From: Bacillota bacterium
GTDB taxonomy: Bacteria > Bacillota_I > Bacilli_A > Acholeplasmatales > Acholeplasmataceae
Reading direction: 5' to 3'
Assembly (NCBI GenBank): GCA_023431045.1
Contig: JAEYXZ010000115.1
Location: 1-15,944 of the forward strand
Length of the DNA stretch: 15,944 bases
Below the pieces are notes generated by a model, which saw only the letters and a list, made by a program, of their open reading frames with translations, was not told the DNA's origin and did no database searches. Positions 6,878 through 13,951 of the stretch are shown one piece after another. The stretch's first letter is position 1. The number at the start of each line of letters is the position of its first letter. A program made the translations under genes and the position numbers.

Positions 6878-7888
6878 GTGAGTGATGAACAATCCATTTT
6901 AAGAAATCTTGCGACAAAAGAAGATGATGAATTATTCTTAAGACCCCAGCGATTAAGTCAATATATTGGACAAAATGACATCAAAGAAATGTTATCTGTC
7001 TATATTCAAGCTGCACTTAAAAGAAATGAATCTTTAGATCATATTTTACTTTATGGTGCACCAGGTCTTGGTAAAACCACCTTAGCACAAATCATCGCGA
7101 ATGAACTTGGTGTTAATATCCGTATTACCTCGGGTCCAGCGATTGAAAAAACAGGTGATCTCGCAGCACTTTTAACAACATTAAAACATGGTGATGTTTT
7201 ATTTATTGATGAAATCCATCGTTTACCACGCTTTGTTGAAGAAGTGTTATACTCTGCAATGGAAGATTATGTCTTAGATATCGTACTTGATAAAGAACGC
7301 GATTCAAGAAGTATTCGTATTGATTTACCACCTTTCACATTAATTGGTGCAACCACTCGTTTTGGTGACTTATCGGCCCCACTTCGTGAGCGATTTGGAG
7401 CCGTGTTAAGACTAAGTTATTATTCTCAAAGTGAACTTGAACAAATTGTTAGAAGAACATCCAATGTCTATCAAAATGAAACCGAAGAAAAAGCAGTCAT
7501 TGAACTCGCTAAAAGATCTCGTGGTACACCACGTATCGCCAATCGACTTTTCAGAAGAGTGAGAGATTTTGCAGAAATTCTAAGTGATGGTAAAGTCACT
7601 TTCGAGATTACTGATATGGCATTATCAAAACTAGGTATCGATCAAAAAGGTCTTGATACATCTGATTATCTCTACTTAAGAGGAATCATTGATCGCTTTG
7701 GTGGTGGACCGGTGGGACTTGAATCAATTGCATCTACGATTGGTGAAGAACCAACCACGATTGAAGATGTCTTTGAACCCTATTTGTTACAAGAAGGATA
7801 CATTAAAAGAACACCAAGAGGAAGAGTTGCAACTGAACTTGCATATCAAGCACTTGGAAAAAAATACTATAAAGGAATACTAGATTGA
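6878..7888 (+). CDS. ruvB: Holliday junction branch-migration motor RuvB
   Basis: AAA+ hexameric motor that drives branch migration with RuvA. From GTG 6878 the protein has 336 residues. Motifs: LRPQRLSQYIGQ near the N terminus, Walker A GAPGLGKTT 60-68, Walker B FIDEIH 109-114, sensor 1 ATTR 158-161, arginine-finger region PLRERFG 168-174, then the C-terminal winged-helix domain. A GTG at 6869 directly after the ruvA stop would add three residues, but AGGTGA (6867-6872) is spaced correctly only for GTG 6878, so I prefer that. The stop overlaps the TTG start of queA by 4 nt. Confidence 0.95.
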   Translation: MSDEQSILRNLATKEDDELFLRPQRLSQYIGQNDIKEMLSVYIQAALKRNESLDHILLYGAPGLGKTTLAQIIANELGVNIRITSGPAIEKTGDLAALLTTLKHGDVLFIDEIHRLPRFVEEVLYSAMEDYVLDIVLDKERDSRSIRIDLPPFTLIGATTRFGDLSAPLRERFGAVLRLSYYSQSELEQIVRRTSNVYQNETEEKAVIELAKRSRGTPRIANRLFRRVRDFAEILSDGKVTFEITDMALSKLGIDQKGLDTSDYLYLRGIIDRFGGGPVGLESIASTIGEEPTTIEDVFEPYLLQEGYIKRTPRGRVATELAYQALGKKYYKGILD

Positions 7889-8904
7889 AAATCGATTTGT
7901 TTAACTTTGATTTACCTAAAGAACTTATTGCACAACATCCCGAAGAAAAACGAGATCATTCTCGTTTAATGGTTGTTGATCGTCAAAATGACCTTGTCAA
8001 ACATCGTCATTTTTTTGATATTGTTGATGAATTAACCGCCAATGACGTGCTTGTTATGAACAACACTAAAGTCATTCCAGCGCGTTTAATTGGTGTTAAA
8101 AAAGATACTCAAGCTGCAATTGAAGTCTTATTACTAAAAGAGATAAAGCCTGGTGTTTGGGAGGCATTAACTAAACCTGCTAAAAGAGTTAAGGTTGGCA
8201 CACTTATTTCATTTGGTAATGATTTACTCGTCCTAAAATGCATTAAAGAAGATGAAGAAGGTATTCGTCATTTTGAAGCGATTTATGAAGGAATTTTCTT
8301 AGAAATTCTTGATCAATTAGGAACCATGCCATTACCTCCTTATATTACTGAATCATTAACTGACCAATCCCGTTATCAAACGGTTTATGCAGTTTCACCA
8401 GGTTCAGCTGCAGCACCAACTGCTGGTCTCCATTTCACCAAGGAATTACTTTCAAAGATTAAAGAAAAGGGCATTGAAATCATCGAAATAACGCTTCATG
8501 TCGGACTTGGTACTTTTAGACCGGTTGCTGTCAATGATGTTGAATCACATCATATGCATTATGAAAGTTATGAGATTACTAAAATCACAGCAGAAGCATT
8601 GAATTTAGCAGTGAAAAATAAAAAACGCATGATTGCTGTTGGAACAACAACCGTGCGGACGTTGGAATCTAATTTTGATGGTGCATTTCATGCGGGTCAT
8701 TTTGACACAAATATATTTATTTATCCAGGGTATAAGTTTAAAGTGGTCGATAGTATCATTACGAACTTCCACTTACCAAAATCAACACTTATTATGTTAA
8801 TCTCAGCTTTTTATAACCGCGAAAAAGTATTAGATTTATATCATCAAGCAATCAATGAGAAATATCGTTTCTTCTCATTTGGTGATAGCATGTTTCTTAA
8901 ATAA
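7885..8904 (+). CDS. queA: tRNA preQ1(34) S-adenosylmethionine ribosyltransferase-isomerase QueA
   Basis: Transfers and isomerises the ribosyl moiety of S-adenosylmethionine onto preQ1 in tRNA, giving epoxyqueuosine. The 339 residues match the family size and hold its conserved blocks: DLFNFDLPKELIAQHP near the start, SPGSAAAPTAGLHFT from about 171, HVGLGTFRPV, AVGTTTVRTLES and NFHLPKSTLIML. The start is TTG, overlapping the ruvB TGA, with AAAGGA (7871-7876) as Shine-Dalgarno. The ruvA-ruvB-queA order is conserved in Bacillota, but tgt and yajC do not follow here. Its last 8 nt overlap the 3' end of convergent uppP. Confidence 0.96.
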   Translation: MKIDLFNFDLPKELIAQHPEEKRDHSRLMVVDRQNDLVKHRHFFDIVDELTANDVLVMNNTKVIPARLIGVKKDTQAAIEVLLLKEIKPGVWEALTKPAKRVKVGTLISFGNDLLVLKCIKEDEEGIRHFEAIYEGIFLEILDQLGTMPLPPYITESLTDQSRYQTVYAVSPGSAAAPTAGLHFTKELLSKIKEKGIEIIEITLHVGLGTFRPVAVNDVESHHMHYESYEITKITAEALNLAVKNKKRMIAVGTTTVRTLESNFDGAFHAGHFDTNIFIYPGYKFKVVDSIITNFHLPKSTLIMLISAFYNREKVLDLYHQAINEKYRFFSFGDSMFLK

Positions 8905-9742
8905 AATAAATTACGAAGGAAACACCACCAAGTAGTAGTGCATAAATTGCAAACCAGATTAAATTCTTAACTTTAACGAATTGATACATAACTTTAACAG
9001 TGAGATAACTTAAGATAAAACTAAAGATAAAGGCAAGAATTAAGCCAAACACATTAAAGTCAGGATTAATCGAAATGAATTCGATTGCTTCCTTAATTCC
9101 TAATAAGGAAACTGGAACTGAGATGATTAAATAGGATAGAAATGAAAATCGCAAGATTTTCTTAAGTTCAATCTTTTGACTAAGTCCTCCAACCATGGTT
9201 ATTCCACTTCTTGATAAACCAGGTAGGACAGCAAACATTTGGAATACCCCAATAACAATTGAGTTTTTCCAAGTGATATCATGTTGAAATTGAACATTTC
9301 TCAATAACCAAACGAGGAATAAGAATAACGCAGTTGCAGATAATGTAACACCAATGGTTAGATAGGTTGTAAACTGATCTAAATAATCACTAAAAAAGTA
9401 ACCAACGATACCAATTGGAATGATTGCAACAATAAGTTTTAAAACATAGAAAAAGTTATGTTTGACTTCTGCGTCATTACGCAATAACTTATTGAATATA
9501 AAACCATAGGTATCCTTGACTAATAAGGTGACATCTTTCCAATAAAAGAGTAACAGTGCAAGAAAAGATCCCATATTGGTGATTGTTAGTAGAAGTGTTA
9601 ATGTGTTTCTAGCTTCTAGACTACCAAACATCACATAAGATGCGATTGCAACATGACCTGATGATGAAACCGGAAAGATCTCTGTTACACCTTGAATAAT
9701 GCCTAGAATGATATATTTAATGAGCTCTATTATGTAATCCAT
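8897..9742 (-). CDS. uppP: Undecaprenyl-diphosphate phosphatase (UppP/BacA family)
   Basis: Multispanning membrane enzyme that dephosphorylates undecaprenyl diphosphate so the lipid carrier can be reused. The 281 residues are of normal size and almost entirely hydrophobic segments. Both active-site regions are intact: QGVTEIFPVSSSGH 17-30 (catalytic Glu21 and the Ser cluster) and LPGLSRSG 173-180 (Arg178). Shine-Dalgarno GGAG lies 8 nt upstream of the ATG on the minus strand. It is a single-gene unit convergent with queA, overlapping it by 8 nt, and divergent from the EIIB-like/HPr operon. In walled bacteria it serves peptidoglycan and confers bacitracin tolerance; in a wall-less cell it would serve glycan or lipoglycan export. 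Confidence 0.95.
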   Translation of the reverse strand: MDYIIELIKYIILGIIQGVTEIFPVSSSGHVAIASYVMFGSLEARNTLTLLLTITNMGSFLALLLFYWKDVTLLVKDTYGFIFNKLLRNDAEVKHNFFYVLKLIVAIIPIGIVGYFFSDYLDQFTTYLTIGVTLSATALFLFLVWLLRNVQFQHDITWKNSIVIGVFQMFAVLPGLSRSGITMVGGLSQKIELKKILRFSFLSYLIISVPVSLLGIKEAIEFISINPDFNVFGLILAFIFSFILSYLTVKVMYQFVKVKNLIWFAIYALLLGGVSFVIYFI

Positions 9743-9776
9743 CGCTTGACTCCAAAAAGTATTGTCTTATCGCCTT

Positions 9777-9785
9777 ATTATAGCA
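9777..9785 (-). promoter_or_regulatory. Extended -10 promoter of uppP
   Basis: The minus strand reads TGC-TATAAT from 9785 to 9777, a perfect extended -10. A weak -35 (ATGATA, 9804-9799, 16-nt spacer, four of six) precedes it. The expected start near 9770 gives a leader of about 28 nt containing TTTGGAGT as Shine-Dalgarno. Confidence 0.65.
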
Positions 9786-9803
9786 TAATGAGTCGTGTTA
9801 TCA

Positions 9804-9832
9804 TTGTAATTTCAATCGTTTTTCAATATAAT
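9804..9832 (+). promoter_or_regulatory. Promoter of the EIIB-like/HPr/PopT/trmB operon
   Basis: TTGTAA (9804-9809, four of six) and a perfect TATAAT (9827-9832) are separated by 17 nt. Transcription would begin near 9839, so the leader is about 15 nt and carries AAGGA (9840-9844). The -35 box adjoins that of the divergent uppP promoter. Confidence 0.65.
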
Positions 9833-9853
9833 TGAAGGGAAGGATGTGATTCC

Positions 9854-10207
9854 ATGCCGCTTGAAGCATTAATCGCTTTAATTGTCAGTTTAATCGTTTT
9901 AGTTTCTGGCATCATTATTTTAATCTTTTTATATCGACAAAACCAAGTCAAATCAAAGTCCGTAGATCTTGATGTTTCTACTCTGTTAGAAGCGCTTGGA
10001 GGTGCTGCTAATATTGAGAAGACCGCTTTGGAGAATAAACGATTAAAGGTCACATTAATCCATCCTAAATTAGTCTCACAAACATTATTAAAAACACTTG
10101 ATGTTGCAGCATTCTTATCAGGTAAAGAAATTAAACTTTTAATCAAAGAAAATCAAGTTGCAGTTAAAAATCAACTCGATCAAATTAGAAATGAGGTAAA
10201 CAGATGA
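9854..10207 (+). CDS. Membrane-anchored PTS EIIB-like protein lacking the phosphorylatable cysteine
   Basis: Residues 4-27 are one hydrophobic membrane segment followed by a basic YRQNQVKSKS stretch, implying a cytoplasmic C-terminal domain. Residues 43-115 line up by eye with the glucose-family PTS EIIB domain: LLEALGG..NI (44-54), then RLKV (63-66) in place of the RLRV of CxTRLRV, and the LLK.L / IK..I.....QL spacing of the remainder. The phospho-acceptor Cys of EIIB corresponds to Glu60, and the protein has no Cys at all, so it cannot carry sugar phosphorylation in the usual way. A partner EIIC or EIIA is not present. Its stop overlaps the HPr start (ATGA), suggesting a coupled, perhaps regulatory, role. 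The EIIB assignment is a motif-level inference. Confidence 0.75.
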   Translation: MPLEALIALIVSLIVLVSGIIILIFLYRQNQVKSKSVDLDVSTLLEALGGAANIEKTALENKRLKVTLIHPKLVSQTLLKTLDVAAFLSGKEIKLLIKENQVAVKNQLDQIRNEVNR

Positions 10208-10479
10208 CTCAAAAATTCATCATCGTATCAGAATATGGACTTCATGCAAGACCAGCCACTCGCTTGGTCAATCAAGCAATGTCATATCATTCGGAACTTA
10301 GTTTAACTGCTTTTAACCGTACCGTGAATCTAAAAAGTATCATGGGGGTTATGAGTTTAGGTATTTATCATGGTGAAACCATTGAAATTACAGCTCGTGG
10401 TACTGACGAAGAACGTGCATTAGCTGGACTTTCTGATTTCATCGTAACTGAAGGATTAGGACAGGTAGTCAATGAATAA
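10204..10479 (+). CDS. ptsH: Phosphocarrier protein HPr
   Basis: Small cytoplasmic phosphocarrier that accepts phosphate from enzyme I and passes it to EIIA domains. The 91 residues include the active-site block GLHARPAT (12-19, phospho-His14) and the regulatory block LKSIMGVMSLG (43-53, Ser45, the HPr-kinase site of Gram-positive bacteria), so both functions look intact. The length is 3 to 6 residues above the typical 85 to 88. It overlaps the preceding EIIB-like gene by 4 nt and the DUF368 gene by 8 nt. Shine-Dalgarno GAGGT lies at 10193-10197. Enzyme I (ptsI), its usual neighbour, is absent. The Ser-site implies HPr kinase elsewhere in the genome. Confidence 0.93.
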   Translation: MTQKFIIVSEYGLHARPATRLVNQAMSYHSELSLTAFNRTVNLKSIMGVMSLGIYHGETIEITARGTDEERALAGLSDFIVTEGLGQVVNE

Positions 10480-11380
10480 TGTCATCAAAATGCTCAAGGG
10501 CATATTGATTGGCGTTGGTGCAATATTACCAGGAGTGAGTGGCGGCATGATTGCTGCCGCTTTCAATATATACGATAAGTTGATTGCAGCATTAGATGAA
10601 CTAACAAGACGACCAATCAAAGCAATTATATCAATTTGGCAATATTTAGTTGGTATAGGTATTGGTATACTCATTGGATTTTTAGTTGTTTCATACATCT
10701 TTAATTTTGTACCAATTCCTGCAACATTACTATTTATTGGTTTAATTTTAGGTGGCATACCTGAGATTTTCTTTGCCGCATTTCACAATCATATTTCAAT
10801 TAAAGGTGTGGTTGTAACAACTGTCACTTTTATCATCATGTTGACGCTCTCAATGTTGAATTTTCAATCGGAATCAACCTTGAATACCAGTTGGTATATT
10901 TGGTTACTGATTGGTGTTTTACTCACTGTTAGTTTGGTTGTTCCAGGGTTATCTGGAACGATGTTATTAATGATGATTGGCTTTTATGTACCAATGCTTG
11001 ATTTAGGTCGTAATTTCATTGAAGCAGTGGTAGCATTTGATTTTAGTACGATAGGATTATTGCTTCCTCAAGCGATATTTGTTGCTTTAGGGGTTATCGT
11101 AACTTTCATCATTTTAGGAAAACTCTTGAATTTAGTTTTGAAGAAATATCCAAAACTTTTCTTCCAAATTGTATTGGGAATAATTCTTTCTTCACCAATT
11201 AATATTATGATTAGTTTAAGAAATGAATTGATCCTCGAAAATATTGATATTTTTGATTTTCAAACGCAATGGTGGATGTGGTTGATTGGAGTTCTTTTAG
11301 TACCAGCAGGAATATATATCGCAAGATCATTTAGTAAGGAAAAAAATGAGACAGAAACGAATCAAGGAAGCAACGTTTGA
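10472..11380 (+). CDS. popT: DUF368 membrane protein, PopT-type polyprenyl-phosphate translocase candidate
   Basis: A 302-residue polytopic membrane protein with the two DUF368 half-motifs: PGVSGGMIAAAFNIYDKLI at 20-38 and VVPGLSGTMLLMMIGFY from about 155, which indicates an internal duplication. DUF368 members were shown in 2023 to include PopT, which returns undecaprenyl phosphate from the outer to the inner leaflet of the membrane. Start ATG 10472 lies inside the last codons of ptsH; its end overlaps trmB by 35 nt. Function for this particular member is inferred from the family. uppP, acting in the same carrier cycle, lies about 700 bp away on the other strand. Confidence 0.85.
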   Translation: MNNVIKMLKGILIGVGAILPGVSGGMIAAAFNIYDKLIAALDELTRRPIKAIISIWQYLVGIGIGILIGFLVVSYIFNFVPIPATLLFIGLILGGIPEIFFAAFHNHISIKGVVVTTVTFIIMLTLSMLNFQSESTLNTSWYIWLLIGVLLTVSLVVPGLSGTMLLMMIGFYVPMLDLGRNFIEAVVAFDFSTIGLLLPQAIFVALGVIVTFIILGKLLNLVLKKYPKLFFQIVLGIILSSPINIMISLRNELILENIDIFDFQTQWWMWLIGVLLVPAGIYIARSFSKEKNETETNQGSNV

Positions 11381-11945
11381 TAATTTAATTGAATTAGGTG
11401 TATGGACAAGACCACAACCTATCGAACTACATGAAAAGGAAGTTTTCATGGAAATTGGTAGTGGAAAAGGTCTTTTTATCACTTCACTTGCAAAAGATTT
11501 TGGTGATAAGATTTTTATCGCAGTGGAAAAAGAAATAAATGTTTGTTACAGACTTGCACAAAGAAGAAAATTACTTGAACTGGATAATTTGATCATTATT
11601 ATGGATGATGCTGCACATATTAAAGAATATATTGGTAGTCATCGCGTTAAAACGATTCAACTTAATTTTTCAGATCCATGGCCAAAAACGAAACATCATA
11701 AAAGAAGACTAACATATCCTCCGATGTTAAAAATTTATCAAGAGCTTTTAACAGATGATGGAAAGCTCATCTTTAGAACCGATCATGAACAACTATTTAA
11801 TGAAAGTTTAGAGTATTTCGAAGTAACTGGATTTAAATTGGTTGAAGTTAATCGAAATTTACCTGAATCTACTTATATGACAGAATATGAGATAAAGAAG
11901 CGAGTCATTGGACCCATTTATCAAGTTGAAGGAGTATTAAAATGA
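11346..11945 (+). CDS. trmB: tRNA (guanine(46)-N7)-methyltransferase TrmB
   Basis: Methylates N7 of guanosine 46 in tRNA variable loops using S-adenosylmethionine. The 199-residue protein has the family pattern: SAM-binding EIGSGKG 36-42, NFSDPWPK 107-114 and HHKRRL 117-122, TDH 145-147 and TEYE 179-182. The ATG is supported by AAGGA (11336-11340), 5 nt before it, and lies 35 nt inside the end of the DUF368 gene in another frame. Its stop overlaps the M42 peptidase start (ATGA). It has no functional link to the membrane genes before it that I can name. Confidence 0.95.
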   Translation: MRQKRIKEATFDNLIELGVWTRPQPIELHEKEVFMEIGSGKGLFITSLAKDFGDKIFIAVEKEINVCYRLAQRRKLLELDNLIIIMDDAAHIKEYIGSHRVKTIQLNFSDPWPKTKHHKRRLTYPPMLKIYQELLTDDGKLIFRTDHEQLFNESLEYFEVTGFKLVEVNRNLPESTYMTEYEIKKRVIGPIYQVEGVLK

Positions 11946-13003
11946 TAAAAAAATATTATCGTGATTTAATGACTCTACCAGGTATTTCATCACACGAAAA
12001 GAAAATCAGAGATTACCTCAAAGAACATATGTTAAAGTATCCAAATTATGAGATTATCCAAGATAAATTAGGGAGTATTTTTGCATACAAGAAATCAAGT
12101 CAAGCAAATGCGATGACTGTTTTAGTTGCTGGACATATGGACGAAGTTGGTTTAATGGTAAGACAAATTATGCCAAATGGCGGTATAAAACTATTACCTA
12201 TCGGTGGACTATCAGGTGAGGTATTTATCTCTCAACTCATGTATGTTTATACCAAAGATGGTAAAAAAATACCAGGTATTATCGGTTCAGTACCACCGCA
12301 CTTGAAACAAGCCAATCAAGTTTCTATTGAGGACTTAGTTTTAGATTGTGGTGCAACCTCTAAAGCAGAAATTAAAAGTTGGGGTATTCAAGTCGGTGAT
12401 ATGGTCTTATTTGATACACCATTTGAAGAAAGTTTTGATGGTAAAAGATTCATGGCTAAGTCCATTGATAATCGATATGGTTGTGGACTAGCAATGGAAG
12501 TTATTGATGCGTTTCATACAATTGATTTACCGTTTAATCTTGTTGTTGGTGCAACGGTACAAGAAGAAGTTGGATTACGTGGTGCTGAAACAGCAACGAA
12601 TTTATTCAAACCGGATTTATTTATTGCACTTGATGCATCCCCAATTAATGACATTCATGATGCCGAATCAATGGCTAAATTAGGTGGTGGATTCTTATTA
12701 AGAATCATCGATCCTAAGAATATTATGTTAAATGGACTTCGAGAATATTTTGAAAATTTAGCAAATCGTTATAAAATAAAGTATCAGGCGTATGTCTCCA
12801 TGGGTGGTACCGATGCTGCAAAAGCAATCGATATGCATCAAGGAATACCAGCAACAACCATTGGGTTACCAGCACGTTATATTCACTCTAGTGTTGCCAT
12901 GGCAGAGTGGAGTGATATCGAAGCTGCTAAAGACATGGTATGTGCAGTATTGAAGGACTTAACTCCTGATAAAATCAACTTTTTAAAGGAGAGTAACCAA
13001 TGA
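11942..13003 (+). CDS. M42 family metallo-aminopeptidase (glutamyl aminopeptidase/endoglucanase-like)
   Basis: Cytoplasmic two-metal aminopeptidase of the TET/PepA-like M42 family, which trims short peptides. The 353 residues contain the full metal site: His65 and Asp67 in GHMDEVG, Asp176 in IDNRYGCG, Glu208 (general base) and Glu209 in QEEVGLRGA, Asp231 in LDASP, and His315 in YIHSSVAM. It is therefore likely active. Shine-Dalgarno AAGGAG precedes the ATG, which overlaps the trmB stop; its own stop overlaps the aldo/keto reductase start. Substrate specificity cannot be read from the sequence; some homologues are annotated FrvX, YsdC or cellulase M. Confidence 0.92.
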   Translation: MIKKYYRDLMTLPGISSHEKKIRDYLKEHMLKYPNYEIIQDKLGSIFAYKKSSQANAMTVLVAGHMDEVGLMVRQIMPNGGIKLLPIGGLSGEVFISQLMYVYTKDGKKIPGIIGSVPPHLKQANQVSIEDLVLDCGATSKAEIKSWGIQVGDMVLFDTPFEESFDGKRFMAKSIDNRYGCGLAMEVIDAFHTIDLPFNLVVGATVQEEVGLRGAETATNLFKPDLFIALDASPINDIHDAESMAKLGGGFLLRIIDPKNIMLNGLREYFENLANRYKIKYQAYVSMGGTDAAKAIDMHQGIPATTIGLPARYIHSSVAMAEWSDIEAAKDMVCAVLKDLTPDKINFLKESNQ

Positions 13004-13842
13004 AGAAAGTGACTTTAAATAATGGTATCAAAATGCCTATATTTGGACTCGGTACATTTCGAGTTGAGGCTGGTGAGAATGCTTACGATACCGTCTTATC
13101 TGCATTACAAATGGGTTATCGACATATTGATACAGCAGCTATGTATGGTAACGAATCAAGTGTTGGAAAAGCTGTAAGAGATTCAAAAATTCCTCGTGAA
13201 GAAATCTTTATTACAACCAAAGTTTGGAATCATTTTAATGGTGATAAAGATGCTATTAGAAACGACATTAAGGCTCGTCTGGAAGAACTTGATACACCAT
13301 ACATTGATTTACTTTTAATCCATTGGCCAAACAACCATTTAGATATGAATTTAGTTGTTTGGAGTGTGTTTGAAGAATTCTATCATCAAGGATTATTAAA
13401 ATCGATTGGTGTCTCAAATTTCCAAATTCATCATCTGGAACATTTACTTAAAAATGCTAAGGTAAAACCAGCAATTGATCAAGTTGAATGTCATCCACTT
13501 CTGACACAACAACCACTTCATGACTATTTAATAGCCAATCAAATTCAGATGACTTCCTATGGACCATTCGCAAAAGGTCGAGTCTTTGAATCACCGACCG
13601 TTGATGTGTTAAAAGAAATTGCAGATAAATATCGCGCAACAGTTGCTCAAGTGATTGTTGCTTGGGGAATTAAACGTGATATTATTATGATTCCAAAGAG
13701 TGTACATCCAAATCGACAACTTGAAAACTTTAATGGACAATCAGTCAAATTGACGGATGAGGATGTCGAAAGAATCAATCGATTAAATCGTGGTTCAAGA
13801 GTGTATACAGACCCAGATAATAATCCATTAAATCCATATTGA
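13000..13842 (+). CDS. Aldo/keto reductase (AKR5-like)
   Basis: NADPH-dependent reductase of carbonyl compounds with a TIM-barrel fold. The 280 residues match the size of the bacterial 2,5-diketo-gluconate reductase and glyoxal or methylglyoxal reductase group. The catalytic tetrad is present: Asp44 and Tyr49 in HIDTAAMYGNE, Lys74 in TTKVWN and His108 in LLIHWP. Cofactor-binding elements include GVSNF and the late IPKSVHPNRQLEN block. The start overlaps the M42 stop by 4 nt with GGAG upstream. It is the last gene of the overlapping operon, and a strong terminator follows. Physiological substrate is unknown; detoxification of methylglyoxal is one family role. Confidence 0.92.
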   Translation: MKKVTLNNGIKMPIFGLGTFRVEAGENAYDTVLSALQMGYRHIDTAAMYGNESSVGKAVRDSKIPREEIFITTKVWNHFNGDKDAIRNDIKARLEELDTPYIDLLLIHWPNNHLDMNLVVWSVFEEFYHQGLLKSIGVSNFQIHHLEHLLKNAKVKPAIDQVECHPLLTQQPLHDYLIANQIQMTSYGPFAKGRVFESPTVDVLKEIADKYRATVAQVIVAWGIKRDIIMIPKSVHPNRQLENFNGQSVKLTDEDVERINRLNRGSRVYTDPDNNPLNPY

Positions 13843-13873
13843 TTTTAAAAACCATATAAGGAAAATATAATAT

Positions 13874-13912
13874 AAAGATAATCAATTCTATTTGAATGAT
13901 TATCTTTTTTTT
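13874..13912 (+). terminator. Strong intrinsic terminator closing the six-gene operon
   Basis: AAAGATAATCA (13874-13884) pairs with TGATTATCTTT (13897-13907); the stem extends by TTC (13886-13888) with GAA (13894-13896) past a bulged A, giving a 14-bp stem and a 5-nt loop. Eight T follow (13905-13912). The T-run merges directly into the extended -10 of the parE promoter. Confidence 0.9.
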
Positions 13913-13920
13913 GCTATAAT
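13892..13920 (+). promoter_or_regulatory. parE-parC promoter embedded in the terminator
   Basis: TTGAAT (13892-13897, four of six to the -35) lies in the loop and right arm of the terminator hairpin. After 17 nt comes TATAAT (13915-13920), preceded by TGC, making a perfect extended -10. Transcription is expected near 13927. Confidence 0.75.
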
Positions 13921-13951
13921 GAGTATATCGAATTCAGATATGGAGCAATAT

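Noticed and set aside
8910..8935. CACCACCAAGTAGTAGTG near the queA end as a terminator hairpin
   Set aside because: The arms mismatch (CACCAC against GTAGTG) and no T-run follows.
9823..10146. 107-aa antisense reading frame opposite the EIIB-like gene
   Set aside because: It is the reverse complement of a gene with clear family motifs, lacks a ribosome-binding site and has no recognisable features.
13866..13871. TATAAT at 13866-13871 as an additional parE promoter
   Set aside because: No TG extension or usable -35 box, and any transcript would meet the terminator at once.
13892..13951. N-terminal extension of ParE from ATG 13892
   Set aside because: This codon lies in the terminator hairpin, upstream of the extended -10 box; the extra 20 residues do not resemble ParE.
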